DNA from: an uncultured Clostridia bacterium
Lineage (GTDB): Bacteria; Bacillota; Clostridia; Oscillospirales; CAG-272
Assembly: GCA_946040935.1 (NCBI GenBank)
Contig: CAMGCN010000009.1
Coordinates: forward strand, 1-10,983
Reading direction: 5' to 3'
Length of the DNA: 10,983 bases
Part shown: piece by piece, positions 5,895 to 10,983 of the stretch
Layout of the letters: each line of letters begins with the position of its first letter
How positions within the stretch are numbered: position 1 is the first letter of the stretch
Translations under genes and position numbers: made by a program
The notes under the pieces: model-generated
Database searches by the model: none
What the model was told of the DNA's origin: nothing
What the model saw: the letters and a program-made list of their open reading frames with translations, nothing else

Positions 5895-5906
5895 AGGAGG
5901 TTCAAA

Positions 5907-6482
5907 ATGAACTCAAACACAAAGGCGCTCATCGAAAGCGCAATCATGGTCGCGCTCGCGACTGTACTCAGCATGATTAAAATCTGGGAAATGCCCCTCG
6001 GAGGAAGTATCACTCTCCTCTCCATGCTTCCCATAATGCTCGTTTCCGTACGCCACGGCGTTAAATGGGGACTCGGCGCAGCGTTTGTTTATTCCTGGAC
6101 GCAGGTGCTCACAGGTAAGGTCTTCTCATGGGGCCTAACGCCTACAATGCTCGTAGCCTCGCTTTTGCTTGACTACATACTCGCATTTACCGTTCTCGGA
6201 CTTGCAGGAGCTTTTCGCAAAAAAGGAACTGCAGGCGTTATCGCAGGTATGGTAATGTCATGCGTTCTTCGTTTTATTGTACACTTTATTTCGGGCATCG
6301 TTCTATGGACAAATGTCGAAGAGTTTATCGTATTCGGTCAGTCGTGGGTAAACCGCCCCGTCCTTTACTCGCTGTGCTACAACGGCCTGTACATGCTCCC
6401 CGAAACGGTATTTGCTATCATCGGCGCGGTTGTTCTTCTTTCTATTCCCCAGACAAAGAAGCTCCTTTTGGAAAACAAATAA
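5907..6482 (+). CDS. thiT: ThiT, thiamine-binding S component of an ECF transporter
   Basis: ThiT is a membrane protein that binds thiamine with high affinity and docks on the shared EcfA/EcfA'/EcfT energising module, which is not encoded here. The protein is 191 residues, mostly hydrophobic, with about six membrane segments. Candidate ligand residues by position compared with Lactococcus ThiT are H126 (IVHF), W134 (VLWT), Y154 and N159 (LYSLCYNGLYMLPE), and D89 (LLDY) where Lactococcus has Glu84; this mapping is from memory. The start at 5907 is fixed by AGGAGG (5895-5900) six bases upstream. An earlier in-frame GTG at 5880 lies in the terminator. Control by the TPP riboswitch supports the substrate. 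The gene is monocistronic and divergent from holB. Confidence 0.95.
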   Translation: MNSNTKALIESAIMVALATVLSMIKIWEMPLGGSITLLSMLPIMLVSVRHGVKWGLGAAFVYSWTQVLTGKVFSWGLTPTMLVASLLLDYILAFTVLGLAGAFRKKGTAGVIAGMVMSCVLRFIVHFISGIVLWTNVEEFIVFGQSWVNRPVLYSLCYNGLYMLPETVFAIIGAVVLLSIPQTKKLLLENK

Positions 6483-6522
6483 AAGCAAGTCATAACCACC
6501 GACAAATACGACGACTTGCTTT
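6482..6522 (+). terminator. Hairpin after thiT, possible weak terminator
   Basis: AAAGCAAGTC (6482-6491) and GACTTGCTTT (6513-6522) form a perfect 10-bp stem with a 21-base loop, beginning at the last base of the thiT stop. The tail is only TTT then GCCC, so it lacks a real U-tract. It may end or stabilise the 3' end of the thiT message. Confidence 0.45.
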
Positions 6523-6794
6523 GCCCTATAAGGGAATGTTATTTGCGTGCCTGAAAGTCCGCTGAAGCTTCCGACCTTTGCAAAACTGCCACACAGTCGC
6601 AAATGCGGCGTGATACGTCAGCTTCACTTGTGTAAATGGAGGCGGCACGGCGTATGCCGTGACGGAGGGATTGTCACACTATGACTCTCCCATACAATCC
6701 CTCACGCGCCTTCTACACCGTCTCCTTACACAGGAAAGACCGGATTGTCAAACCAAGTGCAACACAATAATCAATCCCTGTAAAGATACAAAAA
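6523..6794. other. Gene-free intergenic stretch with decayed hairpin repeats
   Basis: I see no gene with a start and ribosome binding site here. It contains CCCTATAAGGG (6523-6533), ATTTGCG (6541-6547) with CGCAAAT (6598-6604) as a long-range inverted repeat, CACGGC-GTAT-GCCGTG (6646-6661), and the GAGGGATTGT/ACAATCCCTC pair (listed separately). Fragments such as TGTGTAAATGGAG (6630-6642) and CTCCTTACACAGGA (6722-6735) resemble damaged copies of the GGCTCC...GGAGCC hairpin of the neighbouring array. It appears to be a graveyard of the same repeat family. Confidence 0.6.
6665..6703. repeat. Inverted repeat GAGGGATTGT / ACAATCCCTC
   Basis: GAGGGATTGT (6665-6674) and ACAATCCCTC (6694-6703) are a perfect 10-bp inverted pair around 19 bases. 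The same word recurs as CAATCCCTC (6795-6803) and GAGGGATTG (7307-7315), the outer ends of the tandem array, so it marks boundaries of this repeat family. Confidence 0.75.
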
Positions 6795-7315
6795 CAATCC
6801 CTCAGTCAGCTTCGCTGACAGCTCCCTTTACACAAAGGAGCCATAGGAGAGTGCAAACGGTTACCCTTATTCGGCGAGCCGTTTAGAAAGCGAAAACGGC
6901 TGTGCATACACGGGAAAGTCATAGGAGAGCGCTGACACCGCTTTTACATAGAGCCGGTCGGAGCGTGCTAAAGGCTCCCTTACACAAGGGAGCCGTTGGG
7001 AGAGTGCAAACGGTTACCCTTATTCGGTGAGCCGTTTAGAAAGCGAAAACGGCTGCGCATACACGGGAAAGTCATAGGAGAGCGCTGACACCGCTTTTAC
7101 ATGGAGCCGGTCAGAGCGTGCTAAAGGCTCCCTTTACACAAAGGAGCCATAGGAGAGCGCAAACGGTTACCCATATTCGGTGAGCCGTTTAGAAAGCGAA
7201 AACGGCTGTGCATACACGGGAAAGTCATAGGAGAGCGCCGACACCGTTTTTACATAGAGCCGGCAGGAGCGTGCCAAAGGCTCACCTTACACATAGGAGC
7301 CGGTAGGAGGGATTG
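6795..7315. repeat. Composite intergenic repeat: 153-bp tandem array with inverted ends
   Basis: Three consecutive 153-bp units start at 6821, 6974 and 7127, and the first 30 or so bases of a fourth start at 7280. The spacing is exactly 153 each time and units differ by only a handful of substitutions. Each unit has a GGCTCCCTT...AAGGGAGCC-type hairpin at its start, a second hairpin AGCCGTTT (6877-6884 in unit 1) with AAACGGCT (6894-6901), and two copies of ATAGGAGAG or a close variant. The block begins with CAATCCCTC (6795-6803) followed by GTCAGC-TTC-GCTGAC (6805-6819) and ends with GAGGGATTG (7307-7315), an inverted terminal repeat. It contains no convincing coding frame. It looks like a non-autonomous MITE-like or REP-like element that expanded in tandem between two convergent genes. 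Confidence 0.9.
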
Positions 7316-7371
7316 CTCCACGGCAAAAGTCTCTATGGAACATCCGATTAGCGAACGGTTTTCAAAAAAAT

Positions 7372-7411
7372 CTGCCTGCACCGCAAAAGCGGTGCAGGCA
7401 GTTTTCTTTTT
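7372..7411. terminator. Strong bidirectional terminator after oadA
   Basis: CTGCCTGCACCGC (7372-7384) and GCGGTGCAGGCAG (7389-7401) form a perfect 13-bp stem with an AAAA loop. A 7-base A-run (7364-7370) gives a U-tract for the - strand oad operon, and TTTTCTTTTT (7402-7411) gives one for the + strand. The oadA stop is 2 bases beyond the T-run. Confidence 0.95.
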
Positions 7412-7413
7412 GC

Positions 7414-8826
7414 TTATTTTGCCGCGTCGTCAACGAAAAGCTTTCTTACAGCGTTCGGATCAGCCGGCTTTTCCTCGGGCCGGGGGTTATCCCTATTCTC
7501 GAAGAACTTCTGTGCAACCTGCGGGAAGAGAGCATAGGAGAGTACGTCCTCCTCGCACTTTGCCCACTGTTTGCACTCCTCACGGTATTTGTCAAGTTCG
7601 GGCGAGAGAAGGTCTGCAGGACGGCAGGAGATAATCTCTTCGTCGCCGATAGCCTTTTTTCTCACCTCTTCGTTTACCTCTCCCGGGAGCTTGCCGTACT
7701 CGCCGCGCAAAAGTCCCTTTGATTCTTTGGTAAACATCTTGTATCTTTCGCCCATAAGGACATTGAGCACCGCCTGGCTTCCTACTATCTGAGAAGTAGG
7801 AGTTACAAGCGGAGGATAACCGTAGTCTTTTCTGACTCTCGGAACTTCCTCGAGCACTTCATAGAAACGGTCTTCGGCATTCGCCTGCTTAAGCTGATTC
7901 AAGAGGTTGGAGAGCATTCCGCCCGGAACCTGGTAAAGCAAGGTCTTTGTATCAACACCGAGAACCTTCGGATCGAGGATACCCTCTGCCTTTAGCTTAT
8001 CGGCAACGCCTCTGAAATAAGCGGCAATTTCCGAAAGGAGCTGAAGGTCTAAACCTGTATCACGCTCTGTGCCCTTGAGGGTAGCTACGAGAGATTCCGT
8101 CGCAGGCTGTGAAGTGCCGTTTGCAAGCGGTGAAAGAGCGCAGTCGACGATATCGACTCCTGCCTGAGCCGCAAGGAGATTTGTCATGTCTCCCGTACCC
8201 GTCGTATTGTGGGTATGAAGATGAATCGGAACGGGAACAGCCTCTTTCAGCTTCTTTACGAGCGAATAAGCATCGTAAGGAAGCAGGAGGTTTGCCATGT
8301 CCTTGATACATATTGTATCCGCGCCCATTTCAACGAGAGTCTTTGCAAGGTTTACAAAATATTCTTCGTTGTGAACGGGACTTGTCGTATAGGATATAGC
8401 CGCCTCGCAAATTCCCCCGTACTTTTTCGTGTACTTTATAGCCGACTCGAGATTTCGGGGGTCGTTAAGCGCGTCAAATATTCTGATTACGTCTATACCG
8501 TTTTCGATAGACTTTTTACAGAACGCCTCAACAACGTCGTCTGCATAGTGCTTGTAACCGAGGATATTCTGTCCTCTGAAAAGCATCTGGAGTCTTGTGT
8601 TGGGCATATGCTTTCTGATAGTGCGAAGACGTTCCCACGGATCCTCATTAAGGAATCTGAGACATGAGTCAAAGGTAGCTCCGCCCCAGCACTCGACAGA
8701 CCAGTAACCGACCTTGTCGAGCATTTCGAGAGCGGGAATCATATCGCTTATCTTCATACGTGTAGCCGCCTGAGACTGGTGAGCATCACGGAGAATTGTA
8801 TCTGTTATATTAAGTTTGTTCGCCAT
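7414..8826 (-). CDS. oadA: Oxaloacetate decarboxylase alpha subunit, carboxyltransferase part only
   Basis: The 470-residue protein transfers the carboxyl group of oxaloacetate to biotin, releasing pyruvate. It has the HMGL-like TIM barrel (about 5-270) and the PYC/OADA domain (about 290-450). DTILRDAHQS (9-18) contains metal ligand D14; K175 in CIKDMAN is the carboxyl-accepting lysine; H204 and H206 in HLHTHN are the other metal ligands. These match V. cholerae D17, K178, H207 and H209 with a constant offset of 3. At the position of the neighbouring Cys148 there is Ser145. The protein stops after a short charged tail, without the Pro/Ala linker and biotin domain of full-length (~590 aa) OadA; the biotin domain is a separate gene in the same operon. 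GGAGG lies 6 bases before the ATG. A role as a transcarboxylase 5S-like subunit is a less likely alternative. Confidence 0.93.
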   Translation of the reverse strand: MANKLNITDTILRDAHQSQAATRMKISDMIPALEMLDKVGYWSVECWGGATFDSCLRFLNEDPWERLRTIRKHMPNTRLQMLFRGQNILGYKHYADDVVEAFCKKSIENGIDVIRIFDALNDPRNLESAIKYTKKYGGICEAAISYTTSPVHNEEYFVNLAKTLVEMGADTICIKDMANLLLPYDAYSLVKKLKEAVPVPIHLHTHNTTGTGDMTNLLAAQAGVDIVDCALSPLANGTSQPATESLVATLKGTERDTGLDLQLLSEIAAYFRGVADKLKAEGILDPKVLGVDTKTLLYQVPGGMLSNLLNQLKQANAEDRFYEVLEEVPRVRKDYGYPPLVTPTSQIVGSQAVLNVLMGERYKMFTKESKGLLRGEYGKLPGEVNEEVRKKAIGDEEIISCRPADLLSPELDKYREECKQWAKCEEDVLSYALFPQVAQKFFENRDNPRPEEKPADPNAVRKLFVDDAAK

Positions 8827-8841
8827 ATTATACCTCCATTA

Positions 8842-10032
8842 TCAGCCGAACAGGGCGATAAGAACGCCTGCAGCTATTGCAGAACCGATAACTCCCGCAA
8901 CGTTCGGTCCCATAGCATGCATGAGCAGGAAGTTCTTCGGATTGTCCTTCTGTCCGACAGTCTGGGAAACTCTCGCCGCCATAGGAACAGCCGAAACTCC
9001 GGCGGAACCGATAAGGGGATTTATCTTGTTCTTCAAGAACAGGTTCATGAATTTTGCAAGGAGAACGCCGCCTGCGGTGCCCAGACCGAATGCGACAACG
9101 CCCATGCCGATAATCTTAATAGTCTGAAGCGAAAGGAAGTTTGCAGCTGTTGCCGTAGCGCCGACAGAAACGCCGAGGAATATCGTAACGATATTTATAA
9201 GCTCGTTCTGAACCGTCTTTGAAAGACGCTCTGTAACTCCGGAAACATTAAAGAGGTTTCCGAGCATAAGACAGCCGACAAGAGGAGCGGCTGACGGAAC
9301 GAGAAGCGCAACAAAGACAGTAACGACGATCGGGAAGATTATCTTCTCTGTCTTTGAAACCTCTCTCAAAGGCTTCATAACAATCTGACGTTCCTTTTTA
9401 GTTGTAAGGAGCTTCATGATAGGCGGCTGAATGACAGGCACCAGCGCCATGTATGAGTACGCCGCAACGGCGATAGGTCCGAGCAGATGAGAAGCAAGAC
9501 GGGTGGTTACGAAAATAGCCGTAGGACCGTCAGCTCCGCCGATGATACCGATAGACGCCGCTTCAGCAGGTGTGAAACCGAGGGCGAAAGCGCCGATATA
9601 AGTAATGAAAATACCTATCTGTGCCGCTGCTCCGAGAAGCATGCTCTTGGGATTTGCAATCAGCGGACCGAAGTCGGTCATAGCTCCGACGCCGAAGAAT
9701 ATAAGGCAGGGATAAATACCTGCTTTAACGCCGATATAGAGAATATCGAGCAGTCCTCCCTCGCGCATTATAGCGCCGTAGCTGTGATATGCAGGGTTGT
9801 TGGGATCGAGGAATGCGTCCCAAAGCTCAGCGTGATACAGTCCCGCGCCGGGAAGATTGGTGAGCAGCATACCGAATGCGATAGGCAAAAGCAGCAGCGG
9901 CTCGAATTTTTTAACAATCGCGAGATACAGAAGGAAACACGCGATAGCGATCATGACAAGGTTTTTCCAATTTTCTCCCTCGAAAAAACGAACAAAACCC
10001 ATCTGATCGATAAAGTTCATAAGTGCCGTCAT
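8842..10032 (-). CDS. oadB: Na+-pumping decarboxylase beta subunit
   Basis: This integral membrane subunit (396 aa, about nine to eleven hydrophobic segments) decarboxylates carboxybiotin and exports Na+. All the residues shown to matter in Klebsiella OadB are present at a constant offset of 35: D168 in [10 protein letters not shown] (D203), N338 (N373), G342 (G377), S347 (S382) and R354 (R389) in [18 protein letters not shown]. The N-terminus adds an extended loop ([18 protein letters not shown], about 65-82) before the first conserved core. The subunit is shared by oxaloacetate, methylmalonyl-CoA and glutaconyl-CoA decarboxylases; the adjacent OadA-type alpha subunit points to oxaloacetate. 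AAGGAG (10043-10048) overlaps the stop of the biotin carrier gene, so the genes are tightly coupled, with oadA 15 bases downstream. Confidence 0.95.
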   Translation of the reverse strand: MTALMNFIDQMGFVRFFEGENWKNLVMIAIACFLLYLAIVKKFEPLLLLPIAFGMLLTNLPGAGLYHAELWDAFLDPNNPAYHSYGAIMREGGLLDILYIGVKAGIYPCLIFFGVGAMTDFGPLIANPKSMLLGAAAQIGIFITYIGAFALGFTPAEAASIGIIGGADGPTAIFVTTRLASHLLGPIAVAAYSYMALVPVIQPPIMKLLTTKKERQIVMKPLREVSKTEKIIFPIVVTVFVALLVPSAAPLVGCLMLGNLFNVSGVTERLSKTVQNELINIVTIFLGVSVGATATAANFLSLQTIKIIGMGVVAFGLGTAGGVLLAKFMNLFLKNKINPLIGSAGVSAVPMAARVSQTVGQKDNPKNFLLMHAMGPNVAGVIGSAIAAGVLIALFG

Positions 10033-10046
10033 ATTACGTTATCTCC

Positions 10047-10397
10047 TTATGCAATAGCGCAAAGGAACGCGCCTGTCTCTACTGTTGCGCCCTTTGCAAC
10101 AGCCACACCGGATACCGTGCCGTCGCAGGGAGCGAGAATTTCATTTTCCATTTTCATAGCTTCGAGAACCATAAGAACGTCTCCGCTCTTGACAGCCTGA
10201 CCGTCTTTAACATTTACAGCGAGGATGGTGCCGGGCATAGGTGCGTTGACCTTTTCACCGCCGGCGGGAGCGGCAGCCTTGGGAGCTGCGGCAGGTGCGG
10301 CAGGTGCTGCTGCCTTGGGCATCTCCGCGCCCTCTGCCATTTCTTCAACCGTGATAGCGTATTCGGTTCCGTTTACGTTTACAAGATACTTTTTCAT
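10047..10397 (-). CDS. Biotin carboxyl carrier subunit of the decarboxylase
   Basis: This 116-residue mobile arm carries the carboxyl group from OadA to OadB. The C-terminal biotinyl domain (about 48-116) has the attachment motif EAMKMEN (79-85) with K82 as the biotinylated lysine, preceded by NAPMPGTI and followed by the matching half-barrel APCDGTVSGVAVAKGATVETG. Residues 28-46 form an Ala/Pro-rich flexible linker. Residues 1-20 (MKKYLVNVNGTEYAITVEE) are the short beta-rich N-terminus also seen in the gamma/biotin subunits of methylmalonyl-CoA and glutaconyl-CoA decarboxylases (MmdC, GcdC). It is not acetyl-CoA carboxylase AccB, since it lies directly between the delta/gamma-like and beta subunit genes of the decarboxylase. 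Confidence 0.93.
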   Translation of the reverse strand: MKKYLVNVNGTEYAITVEEMAEGAEMPKAAAPAAPAAAPKAAAPAGGEKVNAPMPGTILAVNVKDGQAVKSGDVLMVLEAMKMENEILAPCDGTVSGVAVAKGATVETGAFLCAIA

Positions 10398-10418
10398 TTT
10401 TATAAAACCTCTCTTAGA

Positions 10419-10745
10419 TTATTTCTTTTCGATTTTAATTATGCGGATTCCTGCCGCGTCCGTACCGGAAGCTTCAGCTATTGCCGCAGAAACTGCCGCG
10501 ACAAACTCGCCCCTGTTCGGAATTTCATCTGCGCTTGCCGCAACTGCGGGCGCTCCTGTGCCGACCGCCGGTTTCTCCTTTATCAGTGCTTTACATATCG
10601 CGCCCGTTATCGAGCAGATAATAATAAGACTGATAAGTCCGACAAAGACTATGCCGACGCCCATAAGAATAACCGTAAGGTTATTTACGCCTTCATAGTA
10701 TGTGCCGTCGCCTCTTTCGAGCTGGCTTAAGAAAAATTCACCCAT
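10419..10745 (-). CDS. OadG-like small membrane subunit (gamma/delta)
   Basis: The 108-residue protein has one membrane segment (about 24-48, LTVILMGVGIVFVGLISLII), an Ala-rich cytoplasmic linker (58-72), and a small C-terminal region EFVAAVSAAIAEASGTDAAG (80-99) followed by IRIIKIEKK. This matches the architecture of OadG, or MmdD in methylmalonyl-CoA decarboxylase, the subunit that holds the soluble alpha/biotin subunits on the membrane beta subunit. It lacks the His-rich tail seen in some OadG. It is the first gene of the operon, with GGAGG 7 bases before the ATG. The similar A-x-A-A-I-A-E-A segment is typical of this family; the assignment rests on architecture plus gene context. Confidence 0.88.
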   Translation of the reverse strand: MGEFFLSQLERGDGTYYEGVNNLTVILMGVGIVFVGLISLIIICSITGAICKALIKEKPAVGTGAPAVAASADEIPNRGEFVAAVSAAIAEASGTDAAGIRIIKIEKK

Positions 10746-10807
10746 ATTCTTACCTCCTGTTTATATATATGAGATTTATTGATTGTAAAAAATTCAAAAA
10801 TCAATTT

Positions 10808-10836
10808 ATTATATCACTATTTTCCTTTTTTTACAA
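10808..10836 (-). promoter_or_regulatory. Sigma-A promoter of the oxaloacetate decarboxylase operon
   Basis: On the - strand: TTGTAA (-35, 10831-10836), 17-base spacer, TATAAT (-10, 10808-10813) with extended TGa. The predicted start near 10801 leaves a leader of about 55 A/T-rich bases ending in the GGAGG site. The A/T-rich flanks weaken certainty about the -35 box only. Confidence 0.8.
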
Positions 10837-10875
10837 TAGGTTTATTCTAAAAATAAACATAATTAACAAGCAAAA

Positions 10876-10917
10876 AAACAGACGTTTTTCCCTTTATATA
10901 GGAATAAACGTCTGTTT
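10876..10917 (-). terminator. Terminator of an upstream - strand gene
   Basis: AAACAGACGTTT (10876-10887) and AAACGTCTGTTT (10906-10917) form a perfect 12-bp stem around 18 bases that can add a TTCC/GGAA pairing. On the - strand it runs into seven T residues (A10872-A10878), a good U-tract. It insulates the oad promoter from transcription entering from the right. Confidence 0.88.
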
Positions 10918-10962
10918 ATCTTCTTTTAAGAGTCAAAAGCCCGAGTTTGTCTTCGTTATGAA
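10916..10962 (-). CDS. Possible 3' end of a gene entering from the right
   Basis: Read leftward from the end of the genuine sequence, one frame ends HNEDKLGLLTLKRR followed by TAA (10916-10918), the stop falling in the arm of the terminator at 10876-10917. The hydrophilic, plausible C-terminus and the terminator placement suggest a real gene end, but only about 15 codons are visible because adapter replaces the rest. Product not identifiable. Confidence 0.35.
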
Positions 10963-10983
10963 CTGTCTCTTATACACATCTCC
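10963..10983. other. Nextera transposase adapter sequence (not genomic)
   Basis: CTGTCTCTTATACACATCT (10963-10981) is the reverse complement of the 19-bp Tn5 mosaic end used in Nextera libraries. The final CC (10982-10983) agrees with the read-2 side adapter rather than the read-1 side, which would continue GA. This is untrimmed adapter at the contig end, so genomic sequence stops at 10962. Confidence 0.97.

Noticed and set aside
6659..6886. A 75-codon frame on the + strand across the repeat region
   Set aside because: It has no ribosome binding site, runs through hairpins and ends inside the first array unit. Its composition reflects the repeats, not a protein.
6821..7315. A CRISPR array
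   Set aside because: The whole 153-bp unit repeats with no variable spacers, and no cas genes are present.
10047..10397. Acetyl-CoA carboxylase AccB
   Set aside because: No accC, accD or accA is nearby, and the gene is embedded between decarboxylase pump subunits with overlapping translation signals.
9487..10730. Long + strand frames opposite oadB, the biotin carrier and oadG
   Set aside because: They overlap fully conserved - strand genes. Their Cys/Arg-rich composition is what antisense translation of Ala/Gly-rich genes gives.
10963..10983. A Tn5/IS50 transposon end
   Set aside because: The 19 bases are the engineered mosaic end, followed by the Nextera read-2 bases CC, and they sit exactly at the contig end with no transposon sequence.

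Overview
The window looks like a chromosomal segment of a Gram-positive anaerobe, most likely an uncultured gut Clostridia (Oscillospirales/Ruminococcaceae-like). The reasons are AGGAGG-type ribosome binding sites, consensus sigma-A promoters, a TPP-riboswitch-controlled ThiT, a small 2[4Fe-4S] clostridial ferredoxin, a Bacillus/Clostridia-type holB-ricT-trmN6-rsmI cluster, a Na+-pumping oxaloacetate decarboxylase, and GGCTCCCTT...AAGGGAGCC / GAGGGATTGT intergenic repeats of a kind I associate with these genomes. The taxonomic placement is inference. The right end carries 21 bases of Nextera adapter, so the window ends at an untrimmed contig end.

Layout, left to right. (1) 1-691, + strand: the 3' end of one lipoprotein gene followed by a complete paralogue, a tandem duplication with a 593-bp offset. 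A bidirectional terminator (799-832) separates it from the next block. (2) 863-5667, - strand: holB, ricT (PSP1), a 57-residue ferredoxin, a TrmN6-like methyltransferase, rsmI and mnmA. Replication, RNA metabolism and tRNA/rRNA modification genes share one direction. The order matches the B. subtilis holB-ricT-yabA-yabB-rsmI neighbourhood, but a ferredoxin with its own promoter sits where yabA would be. (3) 5667-5907: back-to-back perfect TTGACA-N17-TATAAT promoters whose -35 boxes lie in a 10-bp perfect inverted repeat. The leftward promoter appears to make a leaderless holB mRNA. The rightward one feeds a TPP riboswitch with a visible antiterminator/terminator switch controlling thiT. (4) 6483-7413: a 0.93-kb convergent intergenic region without genes. 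It holds decayed hairpin repeats and a 153-bp tandem array (three full units plus the start of a fourth), framed by inverted CAATCCCTC/GAGGGATTG ends. (5) 7414-10745, - strand: a four-gene operon (oadG-like, biotin carrier, oadB, oadA) for a membrane oxaloacetate decarboxylase whose alpha subunit is split into separate carboxyltransferase and biotin-carrier polypeptides. It has a clear promoter and terminator. (6) 10876-10983: terminator and last codons of another - strand gene, then adapter.

How the genes work together: the oad operon would decarboxylate oxaloacetate to pyruvate and export Na+. ThiT would bind thiamine for an ECF transporter whose shared module is not encoded here. The holB-to-mnmA block is informational housekeeping.

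I found no defence system, phage, IS transposase, CRISPR array or tRNA. The least explained element is the 153-bp array. The best-resolved regulatory detail is the divergent promoter/riboswitch region.
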